Assembly (NCBI RefSeq): GCF_000381265.1
Contig: NZ_KB906253.1
Coordinates: forward strand, 434,001-498,000
Origin: Curvibacter lanceolatus ATCC 14669
Lineage (GTDB): Bacteria > Pseudomonadota > Gammaproteobacteria > Burkholderiales > Burkholderiaceae_C
DNA: 64,000 nt
Direction: 5' to 3'
Positions 1-9,574 of the stretch are shown here, piece after piece (position 1 is the stretch's first letter; each line of letters starts with the position of its first letter). Both the position numbers and the translations under genes were made by a program. The notes beneath the pieces were generated by a model, which was given only the letters and a program-made list of their open reading frames with translations, searched no databases and was not told the DNA's origin.

Positions 1-1
1 C

Positions 2-2440
2 CCCAATGAACTGGGCATCAGCCAGCGCCGCACCTTGCGCGACATGGCCTGGGACGTGGTGCGCGAGCCCATGTTCCTGCTGCTGCTGGGCGCCGGGGCC
101 ATCTATCTGACCATGGGCAACGCCCATGAGGCGCTGATCCTGCTGGGCTTTGTGCTCATCATCATGACCCTCACGGTGCTGCAGGAGCGGCGCACCGATC
201 AGACCCTGAACGCCTTGCGCGACCTGTCCAGTCCGCGCGCGCTGGTGTTGCGGGGCGGTGTGGCGCAGCGGGTGGCCGGGCGCGAGGTGGTGCGCGAAGA
301 CCTGTTGATGATTGCCGAGGGCGACCGCGTGCCGGCCGATGGCACCTTGTTGCAAGCGCATGAGCTGGCCACCGACGAGGCCATGCTCAGCGGCGAATCC
401 GAGCCTGTGGCCAAGCAGGTCGGGCAGCCCGTGTTTGCCGGCACCCTGGTGGTCAGCGGCCAGGGCCTGGTGCAGGTCACGGCGGTGGGCCGGCGCACCG
501 AGCTGGGCCAGATCGGCCAGTCGCTGGACACGATTGCGCTGCAGGCTTCGCCCTTGCGCGAAGAGATGGCCCGGCTGACGCGCCGGCTGGTGTTCATTGG
601 CCTCGCGCTGTGCGCCCTGCTGGTGGGCCTGCTGGGCGTGCTGCGGGGCGATTGGCTGCAGGCCGTGCTGTCGGGCATCACCCTGGCCATGGGCGTGCTG
701 CCGCAGGAGCTGCCGGTGATCATGATCGTGTTCCTGGCCCTGGCCGCGCGGCGCCTGGCGGCCCAGCAGGTGCTGACCCGGCGCCTGAACGCCATCGAGA
801 CCCTGGGCCAGACCACGGTGCTGTGCGTCGACAAGACCGGCACCCTGACGCAGAACCGCATGGCCGTGGCCGCCTTGTGTGCCGGCGACCAGACCCTGAG
901 CACCCTGGGCCCGATGCCAGAGGGCCCCGATGCGCTGCCCGAGGCCTTCCACGAGCTGCTGGAGTACGCCGTGCTGGCCAGCGAGATCGACCCGCACGAC
1001 CCGATGGAGCAGGCCTTCCACCGCTTTGCCGGCGCGCACCTGGTGGGCACCGAGCACCTGCACCCCGAATGGCGCCTGGTGCGCGAGTACGAGCTGTCGC
1101 CGGGCCTGCTGGCCATGTCGCACCTGTGGCGCGACAAGAGCGGTCAGGTGGACCGGGTGGCCTCCAAAGGGGCACCCGAAGCCGTGGCCGACCTGTGCCA
1201 CCTGCCCGAGGCCAAGCGCGCCGCCGTCAGCGCCCAGGCCGCGCAACTGGCCGATCAGGGCCTGCGGGTGCTGGGGGTGGCCAAGGCACGCCACCGCAGC
1301 GCCCAGGACTGGCCCACCGGCCAGCACGATTTCGAATTTGTCTGGCTGGGCCTGGTCGGTCTGGCCGATCCGCTGCGCCCCGAGGTGCCGGCGGCCATCG
1401 CGCAATGCCGCCAGGCCGGTATCCGGGTGGTGATGATCACCGGCGACCACCCGCGCACCGCCAGTGCGGTGGCGGCCCAGGCGGGCATTGCGCGCGATCA
1501 GGTCATCACCGGCGATGAGCTGGCCGGCCTGACGCCCCCCGAGTTGGCCAGCCGGCTGGCCGAGGTCGATGTGTTTGCGCGCATCAGGCCACAGCAGAAG
1601 CTGGCCCTGGTCGAGGCGCTCAAGGCCCGCGGCGAGGTGGTCGCCATGACGGGCGACGGCGTCAACGATGCGCCGGCGCTCAAGGCCGCGCACATCGGCA
1701 TTGCCATGGGCCAGCGCGGCACCGACGTGGCCCGCGAGGCTGCGGCCCTCGTGCTGCTGCAGGACGATTTTTCGGCCATCGTGCAGGCCATTGCCCGCGG
1801 GCGACTGACCTTTGCCAACCTTCGTCAGGCCATGGTCTACACGCTGGCGGTGCACGTGCCCATCATTGCGCTGGCGCTGTTGCCGGTGCTGTTCGGCCTG
1901 CCACTGGTGCTCGCCCCCTTGCACATCGCGTTTCTGGAGCTGGTGATCGATCCGGCCTGCTCGATCGTGTTCGAGGCCGAGCCCGCTACGGCCGGCCTCA
2001 TGGCACGCCCGCCGCGGCGCAGCGATGAACCCCTGCTGAACAGGCGCCATGTGTTGCTGAGCCTGTTGCAAGGGGGCGCGGTGAGTGTGACGGTGGTGGG
2101 CCTCTATGCCTGGCTGCTGAGCCGGGGGCAGCCGGCCGGCCTGGCCAGTACGGTGGCCTTTGTGCTGCTGGTGGCTGCCAATGCCGCACTGATCCTGCCC
2201 AGCCGCAGCGGGCGTGTGGGTTGGCAAAGCCTGTTCAAGGGCCTCACGCCGGTCAGCCTGTGGGTGCTGGGCGGCACGCTGCTGGCGCTGTGCGCCATCA
2301 CCACCGTGCCCTGGCTGGCGGCGCCGTTCCACTTTGTGGCGTTGGCGCCTGGGCTTTGGCTGGCCACGCTGGCCGCCGGCTTCAGCTTGCTGCTGGTTTT
2401 TGTGGGCAACCAGCGCCTGCTGGGGCGCAGGGCGGCCTGA
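2..2440 (+). CDS. Cation-translocating P-type ATPase, 5' end outside window
   Basis: Membrane cation pump driven by ATP through an aspartyl-phosphate. The frame is open from base 2, so the N-terminus lies upstream; a TTG at 35 is internal and not the real start. Visible are the actuator motif SGES, the phosphorylation motif DKTGTLTQNRM (Asp about visible residue 277), the hinge TGDGVNDAPALKAA and C-terminal membrane helices ending in a hydrophobic tail. The M4 ion-site motif reads PQELP where Ca2+ ATPases usually have PEGLP, and M6 reads ELVIDPACSIVFE. This points to the P2/P3-like class (Ca2+, Mg2+ or other cation), not to heavy-metal CPx pumps: no CPC motif. The ion is unknown. It ends 45 bp before the convergent regulator gene. 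Confidence 0.9.
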   Translation, partial: PNELGISQRRTLRDMAWDVVREPMFLLLLGAGAIYLTMGNAHEALILLGFVLIIMTLTVLQERRTDQTLNALRDLSSPRALVLRGGVAQRVAGREVVREDLLMIAEGDRVPADGTLLQAHELATDEAMLSGESEPVAKQVGQPVFAGTLVVSGQGLVQVTAVGRRTELGQIGQSLDTIALQASPLREEMARLTRRLVFIGLALCALLVGLLGVLRGDWLQAVLSGITLAMGVLPQELPVIMIVFLALAARRLAAQQVLTRRLNAIETLGQTTVLCVDKTGTLTQNRMAVAALCAGDQTLSTLGPMPEGPDALPEAFHELLEYAVLASEIDPHDPMEQAFHRFAGAHLVGTEHLHPEWRLVREYELSPGLLAMSHLWRDKSGQVDRVASKGAPEAVADLCHLPEAKRAAVSAQAAQLADQGLRVLGVAKARHRSAQDWPTGQHDFEFVWLGLVGLADPLRPEVPAAIAQCRQAGIRVVMITGDHPRTASAVAAQAGIARDQVITGDELAGLTPPELASRLAEVDVFARIRPQQKLALVEALKARGEVVAMTGDGVNDAPALKAAHIGIAMGQRGTDVAREAAALVLLQDDFSAIVQAIARGRLTFANLRQAMVYTLAVHVPIIALALLPVLFGLPLVLAPLHIAFLELVIDPACSIVFEAEPATAGLMARPPRRSDEPLLNRRHVLLSLLQGGAVSVTVVGLYAWLLSRGQPAGLASTVAFVLLVAANAALILPSRSGRVGWQSLFKGLTPVSLWVLGGTLLALCAITTVPWLAAPFHFVALAPGLWLATLAAGFSLLLVFVGNQRLLGRRAA

Positions 2441-2485
2441 CAGCGGGCCAGGGTTGTGGCTCAGACCGGCGCCTGGCCGGCCGCC

Positions 2486-3961
2486 TCATCGCTTGCCTGG
2501 CTGATGAGGGAGCGCCGTCGTGTGCCCTGAGGGATGGGAGCCCGTGCCTGTGCTCAGGAGCGATCCATACGGCGCCGACGGGCTTTGGTTTTCGTCGACG
2601 GCCAGGGCGCGGCCCACAAACGGAAAGGCGCGCTGCGGGCAGTCATCGCGTTCGCACACCTTGCAGCCCATGCCGATCGGTGTGGCGGCCTCCGGGGCCT
2701 GCAGATCCAGCCCCTTGGCATAGACCAGGCGATGGGCATGGCGCACATCGCAGCCCAGGCCGATCGAGAAGGTTCGTCGAGCGGAGCCATAGCCGGCCTG
2801 GCCATGGGTGACGGTGTGCGCCACCCACAAATACCGGCGGCCGTCCGGCATGCTGGACAACTGGGTCAGGATCTGGCCCGGTCGCGAGAAGGCTTCATAG
2901 ACGTTCCACAGCGGGCAGGTGCCGCCGATCCGGCTGAAGTGGAAGTGGGTGGCGGATTGTCTTTTGGAGATGTTGCCGGCCCGATCGACCCGCACAAAGA
3001 AGAAGGGCACGCCGGGTGCCCCCAGCCGTTGCAGCGTGCTGAGCCGATGGCAGATCGTCTCCAGCCCGACGCCATAGCGCCTTCCCAGCAATTCGATGTC
3101 GTAGCGAAGGGCCTCGGCGACCTGCAGAAAGTCGCTGTAGGGCAGCAGCAGCGCGCCGGCGAAATAGTTGGCCAGGCCCACCCTCACCAGTTTGCGGGCC
3201 GGCTCGTTCTGGGTGAAGGGGGGGACCTGGATCAAGGCATCGATGTCGGCAGAGAACTCGGCCAGGGCCAGCTGGGTGGCCATCTGGAAGGACTGCTGGG
3301 CAGCCTCAAGATGGGCCGAAAGCGTCAGGGTGGCGGTGTCCGGGTCGAAGCGGCGTTTGCTGCGTTGGCCTGAGCCGTCTCTGTGCACGCGGATGCCGTG
3401 GCGGGTCAGGCGTTGTTCCAGCCAGGTCGACAATGGCTGTGATGACGCGTTGGCCTGGGCCGCCAAGGCTTCGGCCGCGCGATCCAGGGCGTCGAAATGG
3501 TTCTGATGCGAAAAGAAGAAATCGCGCACCCATTCGAAGGGCTGACTGATCAGGCCTTGCTCGCTGCTGCGGTTGTCTCCGAATTGCACCGACAGTGTCT
3601 CCAGGTGCCCCTGCAACGCATGCTGGCGCCGATGCAGGTCGATCACCGCGCGGGCCAGCCCGGGCATCTGGGAGGCCACCTCCTGGAACTCGGGCAATGA
3701 GATCGGTTCGGCTGCGTCTGCCAGCGCCTCCCTCAGTCCGGCCATCAAGCGGGCTTCCTCGTCTTCCGAGAAGTCCTGGATGTCCACCCCCATGGCCTTG
3801 TTGAGCCGCAACAGGACCGCCACGGTGAAGGGGCGCTGGTTCTGCTCCAGCTGATTGAGGTAGCTGGGGGACAGGCCCAGGGCCTGGGCCAGCGCGATCT
3901 GCGACAGGCCACGTTCGGCGCGCAGCTTGCGCAACTTCACGCCCATGAAGGTCTTTTTCAT
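2486..3961 (-). CDS. Short-chain fatty acyl transcriptional regulator (ScfR/RamB/PrpR-like XRE family)
   Basis: Probable activator of the divergent propionate operon. The 491-aa product has an N-terminal XRE helix-turn-helix (SQIALAQALGLSPSYLNQLE), a central IrrE/ImmA-type region without a clear HExxH, and a C-terminal DUF2083-like domain with clustered cysteines (GCD, then GCKVCERDDC). Mycobacterial PrpR of this family is known to sense acyl-CoA and to carry a 4Fe-4S cluster; a cluster here is inference. I chose ATG 3961 (MKKTFMGVKLRKLR); the longer open frame upstream is promoter DNA full of operator-like repeats. Betaproteobacterial prp operons are more often paired with sigma-54 PrpR or GntR regulators, so this pairing is notable. 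Confidence 0.88.
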   Translation of the reverse strand: MKKTFMGVKLRKLRAERGLSQIALAQALGLSPSYLNQLEQNQRPFTVAVLLRLNKAMGVDIQDFSEDEEARLMAGLREALADAAEPISLPEFQEVASQMPGLARAVIDLHRRQHALQGHLETLSVQFGDNRSSEQGLISQPFEWVRDFFFSHQNHFDALDRAAEALAAQANASSQPLSTWLEQRLTRHGIRVHRDGSGQRSKRRFDPDTATLTLSAHLEAAQQSFQMATQLALAEFSADIDALIQVPPFTQNEPARKLVRVGLANYFAGALLLPYSDFLQVAEALRYDIELLGRRYGVGLETICHRLSTLQRLGAPGVPFFFVRVDRAGNISKRQSATHFHFSRIGGTCPLWNVYEAFSRPGQILTQLSSMPDGRRYLWVAHTVTHGQAGYGSARRTFSIGLGCDVRHAHRLVYAKGLDLQAPEAATPIGMGCKVCERDDCPQRAFPFVGRALAVDENQSPSAPYGSLLSTGTGSHPSGHTTALPHQPGKR

Positions 3962-3995
3962 TGCTCTTGTTCGCTCGGTGTCGTCATCTGGGTAA

Positions 3996-4086
3996 TTCGC
4001 AAAATTTGCTGATTTGCGAAATAGGTTCGCAAAAATTCGCCAATTCAGGGGTTTTGGCGGGCATCCATTTTGCGTAAATTGCGAAG
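3996..4086. promoter_or_regulatory. Cluster of TTTGCGAA/TTCGCAAA operator half-sites between regulator and prp operon
   Basis: A perfect inverted repeat, TTTGCGAA (4013-4020), ATAGG, TTCGCAAA (4026-4033), sits in the divergent promoter region. A further TTCGCAAA lies at 3996-4003, an ATTCGCC at 4035-4041, and TTTTGCG/TTGCGAA units run from 4069 to 4085 up to the first operon gene. RamB/PrpR-type regulators are known to bind TTTGC-containing sites, so the most likely ligand is the XRE regulator encoded at 2486-3961, acting on both directions. Confidence 0.65.
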
Positions 4087-4087
4087 C

Positions 4088-4486
4088 ATGACAAGCCCAC
4101 CCGGAACCCTTGAATTGCACGAACTGGTGTTGCCCGCCTTGGCCAACCACCACGGCACCCTGTTTGCAGGCCAGGGTTTGCAGCTTCTGGCCAAGGCCGC
4201 TTTTCTGACGGCCCGCCGTCTTGCGCAGCGCGAGGTCGTGATGGCCAGCGTGAGCGGCGTGGACTTTTTGGCGCCGGTGCCCGTCGGCCATCAACTGGTG
4301 TTGCGGGCCTGGGTCAGCCGGGTGGGCCGCAGCTCCATGACGGTGTGCGTGACGGCCTTGGCCGATGCACCCGCCCTGCCTCTTGAGGAGGTCATCCAAG
4401 GGGTGTTTGAGATGGTGGCGGTGGATCCGTCCGGCCGCCCCGTTTCCATTGATTGTTCTTATATCCAACAGGAGACTCAACCATGA
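4088..4486 (+). CDS. Hotdog-fold acyl-CoA thioesterase-like protein, first gene of prp operon
   Basis: 132-aa hotdog-fold protein resembling YciA/ACOT acyl-CoA thioesterases: [20 protein letters not shown] matches the family pattern N-x-x-G-x-[IL]-F-x-G. In the YciA-type helix the catalytic Asp falls about where this protein has Ala-Lys, so hydrolase activity is uncertain and a binding or modulating role is possible. I prefer ATG 4088 over the upstream TTG 4070, which sits inside operator-like repeats. Its TGA overlaps the prpC ATG (ATGA, 4483-4486), so the two are translationally coupled. It may relieve propionyl-CoA or methylcitryl-CoA pressure; this is inference from context. Confidence 0.75.
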   Translation: MTSPPGTLELHELVLPALANHHGTLFAGQGLQLLAKAAFLTARRLAQREVVMASVSGVDFLAPVPVGHQLVLRAWVSRVGRSSMTVCVTALADAPALPLEEVIQGVFEMVAVDPSGRPVSIDCSYIQQETQP

Positions 4487-5652
4487 ACGCCAACGTCGCA
4501 GCGACCCCGGTCGTGCCGACCTTCAAGCCCAAGAAATCGGTCGCCCTGTCGGGCACCGACGCCGGCAACACCGCCTTGTGCTCCGTGGGGCGCAGCGGCA
4601 ATGATCTGCATTACCGGGGCTATGACATCCTGGACGTGGCCTGCACCTGTGAGTTCGAGGAGGTGGCGCACCTGCTGGTGCATGGCAAGCTGCCCAACAC
4701 GGCCGAACTGGCGGCCTACAAGACCAGATTGCAGGCCATGCGGGGGCTGCCGAGCGCCGTGAAGGCCGCGCTGGAGCAGTTGCCGCCCTCGACCCATCCC
4801 ATGGATGTGATGCGCACCGGGGTCTCGGTGCTGGGCTGCGTGAAGCCCGAGAAGGACGACCACAACCACCCCGGCGCCCGCGACATTGCCGACAAGCTGA
4901 TGGCCTCGCTGGGCTCGATGCTGCTGTACTGGTATCACTTTGCCTGCAACGGCAAGCGCATCGAGGTCGAGACCGATGATGACTCCATCGGTGGCCACTT
5001 CCTGCACCTGCTGCATGGTGAGAAGCCGCGCGACAGCTGGGTGCGCGCCATGCACACCTCGCTGATCCTGTATGCCGAGCACGAGTTCAACGCCTCCACG
5101 TTCACCTCGCGCGTGGTGGCCGGCACCGGCTCCGACCTGTATTCGGCCATCTGCGGCGGCATCGGTGCGCTGCGCGGCCCCAAGCACGGCGGCGCCAACG
5201 AGGTGGCTTTCGAGATCCAGAAGCGCTACGACAACCCTGACGAAGCCGAGGCCGACATCCGCGCCCGCGTCGAACGCAAGGAGGTGGTGATCGGCTTTGG
5301 TCACCCGGTCTATACCGTGAGCGACCCGCGCAACGGGGTGATCAAGCAGGTGGCCCGTGAACTCTCGCTGGAGCAGCGCAATACCCGCATGTACGACATT
5401 GCCGAGCGCCTGGAGTCGGTGATGTGGGAGGCCAAGAACATGTTCCCCAACCTCGATTGGTTCAGCGCGGTCAGCTACCACATGATGGGGGTGCCCACCG
5501 ACATGTTCACACCCCTGTTCGTGATTGCCCGCACCTCGGGCTGGTCGGCCCATGTGATCGAGCAGCGCATCGACGGCAAGATCATCCGGCCGAGTGCCCG
5601 GTACACCGGCCCCGAAGAGCGGGTGTTCGTGCCGCTGTCGCAACGCGTGTGA
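4483..5652 (+). CDS. prpC: 2-methylcitrate synthase
   Basis: Condenses propionyl-CoA with oxaloacetate to 2-methylcitrate, the first committed step of the methylcitrate cycle, in the cytoplasm. The 389-aa protein carries the citrate-synthase triad: His235 (GPKHGGANE), His274 (GFGHPVY) and Asp325 ([11 protein letters not shown]), the same numbering as enterobacterial PrpC. ATG 4483 follows an AGGAG Shine-Dalgarno at 4469-4475 and overlaps the stop of the hotdog gene; the longer frame from 4453 is not needed. It is second in the operon and 65 bp upstream of acnD. Confidence 0.97.
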   Translation: MNANVAATPVVPTFKPKKSVALSGTDAGNTALCSVGRSGNDLHYRGYDILDVACTCEFEEVAHLLVHGKLPNTAELAAYKTRLQAMRGLPSAVKAALEQLPPSTHPMDVMRTGVSVLGCVKPEKDDHNHPGARDIADKLMASLGSMLLYWYHFACNGKRIEVETDDDSIGGHFLHLLHGEKPRDSWVRAMHTSLILYAEHEFNASTFTSRVVAGTGSDLYSAICGGIGALRGPKHGGANEVAFEIQKRYDNPDEAEADIRARVERKEVVIGFGHPVYTVSDPRNGVIKQVARELSLEQRNTRMYDIAERLESVMWEAKNMFPNLDWFSAVSYHMMGVPTDMFTPLFVIARTSGWSAHVIEQRIDGKIIRPSARYTGPEERVFVPLSQRV

Positions 5653-5717
5653 GCGCCCCTGAGCCGGCCCAGGGCACGCCGCCTTGCCATCAAAATGACT
5701 CTCTCGAATCCCCGCTC

Positions 5718-8351
5718 ATGAATCCATTGTTCAGAAAACCCCTGCCCGGCACCGCGCTGGACTACATCGACGCCCGAGCTGCCGTCGACCTGCTGAGGCC
5801 TGGCGCCTGGGCCGGTCTGCCCTATACCGCGCGCGTGCACGCCGAGAACATCGTGCGGCGCGCCGATCCGGCCATGGTGGACGCCTGCCTGCTGCAGATC
5901 ATCGACCGCAGGCGCGACATCGACTTTCCCTGGTACCCCGGTCGGGTGGTGTGCCACGACATCCTGGGCCAGACCGCCCTGGTGGACCTGGCGGGGCTGC
6001 GTGACGCCATCGCCCAGCAGGGGGGTGACCCTGCGGCCGTGAACCCGGTGGTACCGGTGCAGCTCATCGTCGACCATTCTCTGGCCGTGGAGTGCGGTGG
6101 CTTCGACCCCCAGGCCTTTGCCAGGAATCGTGCGATTGAAGACCGCCGCAATGAAGACCGCTTCCATTTCATCGAATGGACGAAGAAGGCCTTTGCCAAC
6201 GTGGACGTGATCCCCGCGGGCAACGGCATCATGCACCAGATCAATCTGGAAAGAATGTCCCCCGTGGTGGCCGTGCAAAACGGTGTGGCCTTTCCCGACA
6301 CCTGTGTCGGCACCGACAGCCACACCCCCCACGTGGATGCCCTGGGTGTGATCGCGGTGGGCGTGGGCGGGCTGGAGGCCGAAAACGTGATGCTGGGCCG
6401 GGCTTCGTGGATGCGCCTGCCCGACATCGTGGGCGTGTGCCTGTCCGGCCAACGCCAGCCGGGCATCACGGCCACCGACATCGCGCTGGCCCTGACGGAG
6501 TTTCTGCGTGCACAGAAAGTCGTCGGGGCTTATGTGGAGTTCTTCGGCGAGGGGGCTGACAGCCTGTCCATCGGCGACCGCTCCACCATCTCCAACATGT
6601 GCCCCGAGTACGGGGCCACGGCGGCCCTGTTCTACATCGACCAGCAGACGCTGGACTACCTGCGGCTCACCGACCGCAGCCCGCAGCAGCTTCAGTTGGT
6701 GGAGACCTATGCGAAGGTGGCGGGCTTGTGGCGCACCGAACTGCAGACGGCGCACTATGAACGCGTGCTGGCATTTGATCTGTCGGGCGTGGTGCGCAAC
6801 ATGGCCGGCCCGTCGAACCCGCACCGCCGCCTGCCGACCACGGCGCTGGTGGAGCGGGGCATCGCCGGGGCGCAGAAGTTGGCGGCCGCCAGGGCCGATG
6901 AAGCCCAGGGCCTGTTGCCCGATGGCGCGGTGATCATTGCCGCCATCACCAGCTGCACCAACACCAGCAACCCGCGCAACGTCATCGCGGCGGCCCTGTT
7001 GGCGCGCAATGCACGTCGCTTGGGCCTGGTGCGCAAGCCCTGGGTCAAGACCTCGCTGGCCCCAGGCTCCAAGGCCGTGGCGCTTTACCTGAAGGAGGCC
7101 GGCCTGCTGGCTGATCTGGAGGCCCTGGGCTTTGGCATCGTGGCCTTTGCCTGCACCACCTGCAATGGCATGAGCGGTGCCCTGGAGCCCAAGATCCAGC
7201 AGGAAATCATCGAACGCGATCTGTACGCCACGGCGGTGCTCTCAGGCAACCGCAATTTCGACGGCCGCATCCACCCCTATGCCAAGCAGGCCTTCCTGGC
7301 TTCGCCACCGCTGGTGGTGGCCTATGCGATCGCGGGCACCATTCGCTTTGACATCGAGCGCGACGTGCTGGCCGTGGTGCAGGGCCGGGAGGTTCGACTG
7401 CAAGACCTCTGGCCCAGCGATGAGGAGATCGATGCGGTCGTCCAGGCCGCCGTGAAGCCCGAGCACTACCGGGCCGTGTACGAGCCCATGTTTGCCCTCC
7501 AGGCCGACCACGGTCCCAAGGTCTCGCCGCAGTACGACTGGCGCCCGCAATCCACCTACATCCGCCGCCCGCCGTATTGGGACACCGAGGGCATGGGTGC
7601 CCTGGCGGCCAGCCCGCGCACCCTCAAGGGCATGCGCCCCCTGGCGCTGCTGCCTGACAACATCACCACCGATCACCTGTCGCCGTCGAACGCGATTTTG
7701 CGCAACTCGGCTGCCGGTGAGTACCTGCACAAGATGGGCCTGCCCGAAGAAGACTTCAACTCCTACGCCACCCACCGGGGTGACCACCTGACCGCCATGC
7801 GCGCCACATTGGCCAACCCTCAACTTGTCAACGAGATGGCGGTGCTGGAGGGCCGGGTGCAGAAGGGGTCGTTGGCCCGCATCGAGCCCGAGGGCCGGGT
7901 GGTGCGCATGTGGGAGGCCATCGAAACCTATCTGCAGCGCCGCCAGCCGCTGATCATCATTGCTGGTGCCGACTACGGCCAAGGCTCCAGCCGCGATTGG
8001 GCCGCCAAGGGCGTGCGTCTGGCCGGCGTGGAGACGGTGGTGGCCGAAGGTTTTGAGCGCATCCACCGCACCAACCTGATCGGCATGGGGGTGCTGCCGC
8101 TGGAGTTCCAGGCCGGCACGACGCGTCTGACGCTGGGCCTGGACGGCACGGAAACCTACGAGGTGGCTGGTGAGCTGGCTCCCCGGGCCGAACTGACTCT
8201 GGTGGTCACAGGTTGCAGCGGCGCGGCGCTGACCGTACCGGTGCTGTGTCGGCTCGATACCGCCGAAGAGGTATCGGTCTACCAGGCCGGCGGTGTGTTG
8301 CAACGATTTGCCCAGGACTTCCTGGCCCGGAAACAAGGAGCCCCGGCATGA
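5718..8351 (+). CDS. acnD: Fe/S-dependent 2-methylcitrate dehydratase AcnD
   Basis: Aconitase-family enzyme that, together with PrpF, replaces PrpD in converting 2-methylcitrate to the isomer used by aconitase. The 877-aa protein has the three 4Fe-4S cysteines: Cys413 in TSCTNTSNP, Cys479 and Cys482 in ACTTCNG. The swivelling C-terminal domain contains DYGQGSSRDWAAKG. I take ATG 5718 (MNPLFRKPLPG), in line with AcnD length; the longer frame reaching back into prpC is spurious. The stop overlaps the prpF start (ATGA at 8348-8351). No prpD is present in the window, as expected for an AcnD/PrpF-type cycle. Confidence 0.96.
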   Translation: MNPLFRKPLPGTALDYIDARAAVDLLRPGAWAGLPYTARVHAENIVRRADPAMVDACLLQIIDRRRDIDFPWYPGRVVCHDILGQTALVDLAGLRDAIAQQGGDPAAVNPVVPVQLIVDHSLAVECGGFDPQAFARNRAIEDRRNEDRFHFIEWTKKAFANVDVIPAGNGIMHQINLERMSPVVAVQNGVAFPDTCVGTDSHTPHVDALGVIAVGVGGLEAENVMLGRASWMRLPDIVGVCLSGQRQPGITATDIALALTEFLRAQKVVGAYVEFFGEGADSLSIGDRSTISNMCPEYGATAALFYIDQQTLDYLRLTDRSPQQLQLVETYAKVAGLWRTELQTAHYERVLAFDLSGVVRNMAGPSNPHRRLPTTALVERGIAGAQKLAAARADEAQGLLPDGAVIIAAITSCTNTSNPRNVIAAALLARNARRLGLVRKPWVKTSLAPGSKAVALYLKEAGLLADLEALGFGIVAFACTTCNGMSGALEPKIQQEIIERDLYATAVLSGNRNFDGRIHPYAKQAFLASPPLVVAYAIAGTIRFDIERDVLAVVQGREVRLQDLWPSDEEIDAVVQAAVKPEHYRAVYEPMFALQADHGPKVSPQYDWRPQSTYIRRPPYWDTEGMGALAASPRTLKGMRPLALLPDNITTDHLSPSNAILRNSAAGEYLHKMGLPEEDFNSYATHRGDHLTAMRATLANPQLVNEMAVLEGRVQKGSLARIEPEGRVVRMWEAIETYLQRRQPLIIIAGADYGQGSSRDWAAKGVRLAGVETVVAEGFERIHRTNLIGMGVLPLEFQAGTTRLTLGLDGTETYEVAGELAPRAELTLVVTGCSGAALTVPVLCRLDTAEEVSVYQAGGVLQRFAQDFLARKQGAPA

Positions 8352-9544
8352 GCCACGCCCCCCAGATCAAGATCCCTGCCACCTACCTGCGCGGCGGCAC
8401 CAGCAAGGGTGTGTTCTTCCGCCTGCAGGACCTGCCCGAGGCTGCCCAGGTGCCCGGGCCGGCCCGTGACCGCTTGCTGCAGCGCGTGATCGGCAGCCCC
8501 GACCCCTATGCCAAGCAGATCGACGGCATGGGCGGCGCCACATCGTCCACCTCCAAGGCGGTGATCATCGGGCCCGCCACCGTGCCCGGGCACGATGTGG
8601 ACTATTTGTTCGGTCAGGTCGCCATCGACAGCGACTTTGTGGACTGGTCGGGCAACTGTGGCAACCTGTCGGCGGCCGTCGGGCCATTTGCCATTGCCCA
8701 GGGGTTCATCCCGCCCGAGCGCCTGGCGCAAGACGGGATGTGCACCGTGCGCATCTGGCAGGCCAACATCCGCAAGACCATCGTGGCCCATGTGCCCATC
8801 AGCGGTGGACAGGTGCAGGAAACGGGCGACTTCGAGCTCGACGGTGTGACCTTTGCGGCCGCCGAGGTGCCCATCGAGTTTCTGGACCCCGCCGAAGAGG
8901 GAGAAGAGGGGGAAGAGGGCAGCGCGTTGTTCCCCACCGGCCAGGTGGTGGACACGCTGGACGTGCCCGGTGTGGGCCGCTTCCAGGCCACCTTCATCAA
9001 TGCAGGCATTCCCACCATCTTCCTGAACGCCTCTGAGCTGGGCTACACCGGCACCGAGTTGCAGGAGGCCATCAATGGCGACGCGCATGCGCTGGCCCGC
9101 TTCGAAACGATCCGCGCCCACGGGGCTTTGCGCATGGGCCTGATCAAGGACCTGGGCGAAGCCGCCAGACGCCAGCACACGCCCAAGATCGCCTTTGTGG
9201 CGCCCCCGGCCAGCTACACCGCCAGCAGCGGCAAGCCCGTCAACGCGGGCGAGATCGACCTGCTGGTGCGTGCCCTGTCCATGGGCAAATTGCACCACGC
9301 CATGATGGGCACGGCGGCGGTCGCCATCGGCACGGCCGCCGCCGTGCCGGGCACGCTGGTCAACCTGGCCGCGGGCGGCGGCCAGCGCGAGGCCGTGCGC
9401 TTCGGCCACCCTTCGGGCACGCTGCGCGTCGGCGCCCAGGCCGCGCTGCGTGAAGGGCAATGGGTGGTCACCAAGGCCTTGATGAGCCGCAGCGCCCGAG
9501 TCCTCATGGAGGGCTGGGTGCGTGTGCCGGCCGATGTGCTTTGA
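8348..9544 (+). CDS. prpF: 2-methylaconitate cis-trans isomerase PrpF
   Basis: Isomerises the 2-methyl-trans-aconitate made by AcnD to the cis form for hydration to 2-methylisocitrate. The 398-aa protein begins MSHAPQIKIPATYLRGGTSK, the conserved PrpF opening (YLRGGTSKGVFF), and has the second-half motif NAGIPTIFLNASELGY typical of this diaminopimelate-epimerase-like fold. The start overlaps the acnD stop by ATGA, consistent with coupled production of the two partner enzymes. A short Glu-rich insert (EEGEEGEEG, about residues 183-191) is an oddity in the otherwise normal sequence. Confidence 0.96.
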   Translation: MSHAPQIKIPATYLRGGTSKGVFFRLQDLPEAAQVPGPARDRLLQRVIGSPDPYAKQIDGMGGATSSTSKAVIIGPATVPGHDVDYLFGQVAIDSDFVDWSGNCGNLSAAVGPFAIAQGFIPPERLAQDGMCTVRIWQANIRKTIVAHVPISGGQVQETGDFELDGVTFAAAEVPIEFLDPAEEGEEGEEGSALFPTGQVVDTLDVPGVGRFQATFINAGIPTIFLNASELGYTGTELQEAINGDAHALARFETIRAHGALRMGLIKDLGEAARRQHTPKIAFVAPPASYTASSGKPVNAGEIDLLVRALSMGKLHHAMMGTAAVAIGTAAAVPGTLVNLAAGGGQREAVRFGHPSGTLRVGAQAALREGQWVVTKALMSRSARVLMEGWVRVPADVL

Positions 9545-9574
9545 CCCTGTTCTGTCGTTCAACCTGCTTCTGAA

